From: Parasulfitobacter algicola
Lineage (GTDB): Bacteria; Pseudomonadota; Alphaproteobacteria; Rhodobacterales; Rhodobacteraceae
Direction: 5' to 3'
Length of the DNA: 64,000 bases
Assembly (NCBI RefSeq): GCF_013315265.1
Contig: NZ_JABUFE010000001.1
Coordinates: forward strand, 655,001-719,000
The notes below the pieces were generated by a model, which worked only from the letters and a program-made list of their open reading frames with translations, was not told the DNA's origin and did no database searches. Below are positions 61,822-64,000 of this stretch, one piece after another. Positions within the stretch are counted from its first letter, which is position 1. Every line of letters starts with the position of its first letter. The translations under genes and the position numbers were made by a program.

Positions 61822-63126
61822 ATGCGCATTGCTATGATCGGAACCGGGTATGTTGGTCTTGTCTCGGGCGTCTGTTTTTCTGACTTTGGACATGACGTGG
61901 TCTGCGTGGATAAAAACCCCGAAAAGATCGAAAAGCTGAAAAAGGGTGAAGTTCCGATTTACGAACCCGGTCTGGATCAGCTGATGGCAAAAAATGTCGA
62001 AGCGGGACGGTTGTCTTTCACCCTTGATCTGCAAGAGGCGATGGAAGGGGCCGAGGCTGTCTTTATTGCGGTTGGAACGCCAACACGCCGGGGTGATGGG
62101 CATGCGGATTTGACCTATGTCTATGCCGCAGCTGAAGAAATTGCACATAACATCAAAGATTATGCCGTGGTTGTGACAAAATCGACTGTCCCAGTTGGGA
62201 CAAACCGCGAGGTTGAACGCGTTATTCGCCAGACAAACGCCAATGCTGATTTCGATGTGGCCTCAAACCCAGAGTTTTTGCGCGAAGGTGCGGCGATTGA
62301 TGATTTCATGCGCCCGGATCGTGTTGTTGTCGGGGTACAGACTGACCGCGCCGCCGATGTCATGTCTGAGATTTACCGCCCACTGTTCCTGCGCGATTTT
62401 CCCATTGTAAGAACCGATCTGGAAAGCGCCGAGATGATCAAATACGCAGCAAACGCGTTTCTGGCGACCAAGATCACCTTTATCAATGAAATTGCAGCAC
62501 TGTGCGAACGCGTGGGCGCGGATGTCAAAGAGGTCTCAAGAGGCATCGGGCTGGACGGCCGGATCGGGAATAAATTCTTGCATGCCGGCCCCGGTTATGG
62601 TGGGTCATGCTTTCCCAAAGATACCAAAGCTTTGGCGCGCATTGGTCAGGATCACGCCTGCCCGATGGAAATTACCGAGACCGTGATTGCAGTTAACGAA
62701 GCGGTCAAACGCCGTATGGTCGACAAGCTTTTGGATCTTTGTGATGGGTCGTTCAACGGCAAGAAAATCGCCGTATTGGGCGTGACATTCAAACCCAACA
62801 CCGATGACATGCGCGACGCACCGTCCTTGACAATTGTACCAGCTTTGGTCGGTGGCGGTGCGCATGTGTCTGTTGTTGATCCGCAAGGCAAACATGAAGG
62901 CGAAGCATTATTGCCCGGTGTGACATGGATTGAAGATGCCTATGACGCAGCACAAGGCACAGATTTGGTAGTCTTGCTGACAGAATGGAACGAATTCCGC
63001 GCACTTGATCTGAAACGCATTGCCAGCAATATGGCGCACCCGAGGTTGGCGGATTTGCGCAATATTTATTCCGATGATGACGCAGAAAAAGCGGGATTCG
63101 AACAGTATTCCGCTGTTGGTCGTTAA
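61822..63126 (+). CDS. ugd: UDP-glucose 6-dehydrogenase
   Basis: 434 residues. Oxidises UDP-glucose to UDP-glucuronate. NAD loop IGTGYVGLVSGVCF at 6-19; STVPVGTN; catalytic Cys263 in GGSCFPKDTKAL; KITFINEIAALCERVGADV. AAAGGG precedes ATG. Gives substrate to the epimerase and for exopolysaccharide. Confidence 0.96.
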   Translation: MRIAMIGTGYVGLVSGVCFSDFGHDVVCVDKNPEKIEKLKKGEVPIYEPGLDQLMAKNVEAGRLSFTLDLQEAMEGAEAVFIAVGTPTRRGDGHADLTYVYAAAEEIAHNIKDYAVVVTKSTVPVGTNREVERVIRQTNANADFDVASNPEFLREGAAIDDFMRPDRVVVGVQTDRAADVMSEIYRPLFLRDFPIVRTDLESAEMIKYAANAFLATKITFINEIAALCERVGADVKEVSRGIGLDGRIGNKFLHAGPGYGGSCFPKDTKALARIGQDHACPMEITETVIAVNEAVKRRMVDKLLDLCDGSFNGKKIAVLGVTFKPNTDDMRDAPSLTIVPALVGGGAHVSVVDPQGKHEGEALLPGVTWIEDAYDAAQGTDLVVLLTEWNEFRALDLKRIASNMAHPRLADLRNIYSDDDAEKAGFEQYSAVGR

Positions 63127-63194
63127 ATCATTTAACAAGCTTCGTATTGCAATACACGCTATGATTGAAGGTTAATTTTATAACGCGCTGTTAT
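63122..63194. promoter_or_regulatory. Cluster of three palindromes between ugd and the sugar transferase
   Basis: GTTAAA-TCA-TTTAAC (63122-63136, across the ugd stop), GTATTGCAATAC (63144-63155) and ATAAC-GCGCT-GTTAT (63180-63194). All arms are perfect. None has a terminator T-tract. They are likely operators or leader structures for the downstream gene. Confidence 0.45.
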
Positions 63195-63297
63195 GAAAAG
63201 ATTTTTAAATATGTGACCCAAGGACAGCCGCATTTAACTAAAAATTGAGACTTGTTCGAGCAAATCGTCCCAAGAGCGACAACGGACGAGGCGCGCG

Positions 63298-63972
63298 ATG
63301 AAAGATGTTTTATCAAATGTAAATCTCGAAACTGCGGCCATGCCTTTTCCAGTACGCGGTGTCTATATCGGTGCACGTAAGCGAGCACTGGATATCACTC
63401 TGGCGATTGTCATTCTGCCCGCCATCATTCCAATTCTTATTTTGCTTTGGGCCATCACGCGGCTTGACGGTGCGCCCGGATTTTATGGACAGGACCGTGT
63501 TGGCCTGGACGGGCGGCGGTTCAAGTGTTGGAAACTGCGAACAATGGTCGTGGATGCAGAACAGGTTTTACAGGGCCTGTGTTCGGAAAACCCTGATATT
63601 GCTGCCGAATGGAATACGCATCAAAAGCTGTCGTATGATCCCAGGATCACTTGGATTGGGCGCTTTTTGCGTGCCACTAGTCTGGATGAACTGCCACAAA
63701 TCTGGAACGTATTACGCGGCGACATGAGTTTTGTTGGCCCGCGCCCTTTCACGACAGATCAGGAAGAGCTTTATATCGCGGCGGGCGGGCGGGCCTATTT
63801 CAAAATGCGGCCCGGCATTTCAGGCCCTTGGCAGGTTGAGGGGCGAAACGAAACCACGTTTCTGGGCCGGATCAAATATGACAATCGGTATTATGAACAG
63901 GTTTCGCTTGGCTATGATTTGGCATTGCTTTTTAAAACAGTGGTCGTTGTTCTGAAAAGCACAGGAAGATGA
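63298..63972 (+). CDS. ExoY-type sugar-phosphate transferase
   Basis: 224 residues. Puts the first sugar-1-phosphate onto undecaprenyl phosphate to start an exopolysaccharide unit. Membrane helix at about 30-53 ([20 protein letters not shown]), then [37 protein letters not shown] and GPRPF, followed by [15 protein letters not shown], all hallmarks of the family. GAGG precedes ATG. The rest of any cluster lies beyond the window. Confidence 0.94.
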   Translation: MKDVLSNVNLETAAMPFPVRGVYIGARKRALDITLAIVILPAIIPILILLWAITRLDGAPGFYGQDRVGLDGRRFKCWKLRTMVVDAEQVLQGLCSENPDIAAEWNTHQKLSYDPRITWIGRFLRATSLDELPQIWNVLRGDMSFVGPRPFTTDQEELYIAAGGRAYFKMRPGISGPWQVEGRNETTFLGRIKYDNRYYEQVSLGYDLALLFKTVVVVLKSTGR

Positions 63973-64000
63973 TGCTTAAAGTGCCGTCAGTGCAATCTGT

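Overview
The window looks like a stretch of main chromosome from a marine alphaproteobacterium of the Rhodobacteraceae (Roseobacter group). This rests on protein families and gene orders recognised by eye, not on a search: a Rhodobacter-type porin, the phbA-phbB pair, an aa3-type oxidase subunit IV micro-protein, a DUF3576 lipoprotein, a TIGR02302/DUF4175 protein, the zinc ribbon-ftsE-ftsX-plsC block and the rpsT-dnaA-dnaN-recF block. Base composition seems moderate for this family. I see no rRNA, tRNA, insertion sequence, phage gene or CRISPR array. Genes are tightly packed and switch strand often.

Layout. 1-9.4 kb: leuS (cut by the window edge), a GT4 glycosyltransferase, a DUF3576 lipoprotein, a major porin with its own terminator, a TPR-sulfotransferase, yggS, and a ribA-L,D-transpeptidase pair. 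9.5-16.5 kb: an OmpR-type response regulator, a candidate small RNA, xthA, a thioredoxin-TPR protein, a Lon-domain protein, a Trm112-like protein, a UbiH-type hydroxylase, an amidase and a Sua5-type enzyme. 16.7-22.6 kb: an acyl-CoA dehydrogenase with an MBL hydrolase, a class II glutamine amidotransferase, an Lrp regulator with palindromes, a DUF6173 protein, the oxidase subunit IV and a lipoprotein. 22.3-27.5 kb: azlCD, then the molybdenum-cofactor operon fdhD-mobA-mobB-moeA, whose MoeA carries an extra N-terminal domain.

27.6-42.8 kb: poorly known secreted or membrane proteins, greA, ETF-ubiquinone oxidoreductase, a TPR protein, ispE, a long-chain polyprenyl diphosphate synthase, a tRNA methyltransferase, a LysR/EamA pair, a 38-residue protein, phbB-phbA, an EAL protein and tag. 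42.8-53.1 kb: a TlpA thioredoxin facing argH. argH, two tiny lipoproteins, a DUF2834 membrane protein and lysA form one chain of overlapping stops and starts. Then come the TIGR02302 protein, a zinc-ribbon protein, ftsE-ftsX, plsC and a PPOX-type flavoprotein. 53.1-54.2 kb is a loose segment holding a ClbS/DfsB gene that looks acquired. 54.2-58.8 kb is recF-dnaN-dnaA-rpsT. 59-64 kb holds a ClpP-fold secreted protein and sugar-nucleotide/polysaccharide genes (kdsD, a UDP-glucuronate 4-epimerase type, ugd, an ExoY-type sugar transferase).

Most of the window is housekeeping and I did not find a clearly new multi-gene system. The items most worth checking are the structured candidate sRNA at 10.2-10.33 kb, the DUF429-like/MoeA fusion, the twin mini-lipoproteins inside the argH-lysA chain, the papain-like lipoprotein next to oxidase subunit IV, and the near-universal overlap of convergent gene ends.
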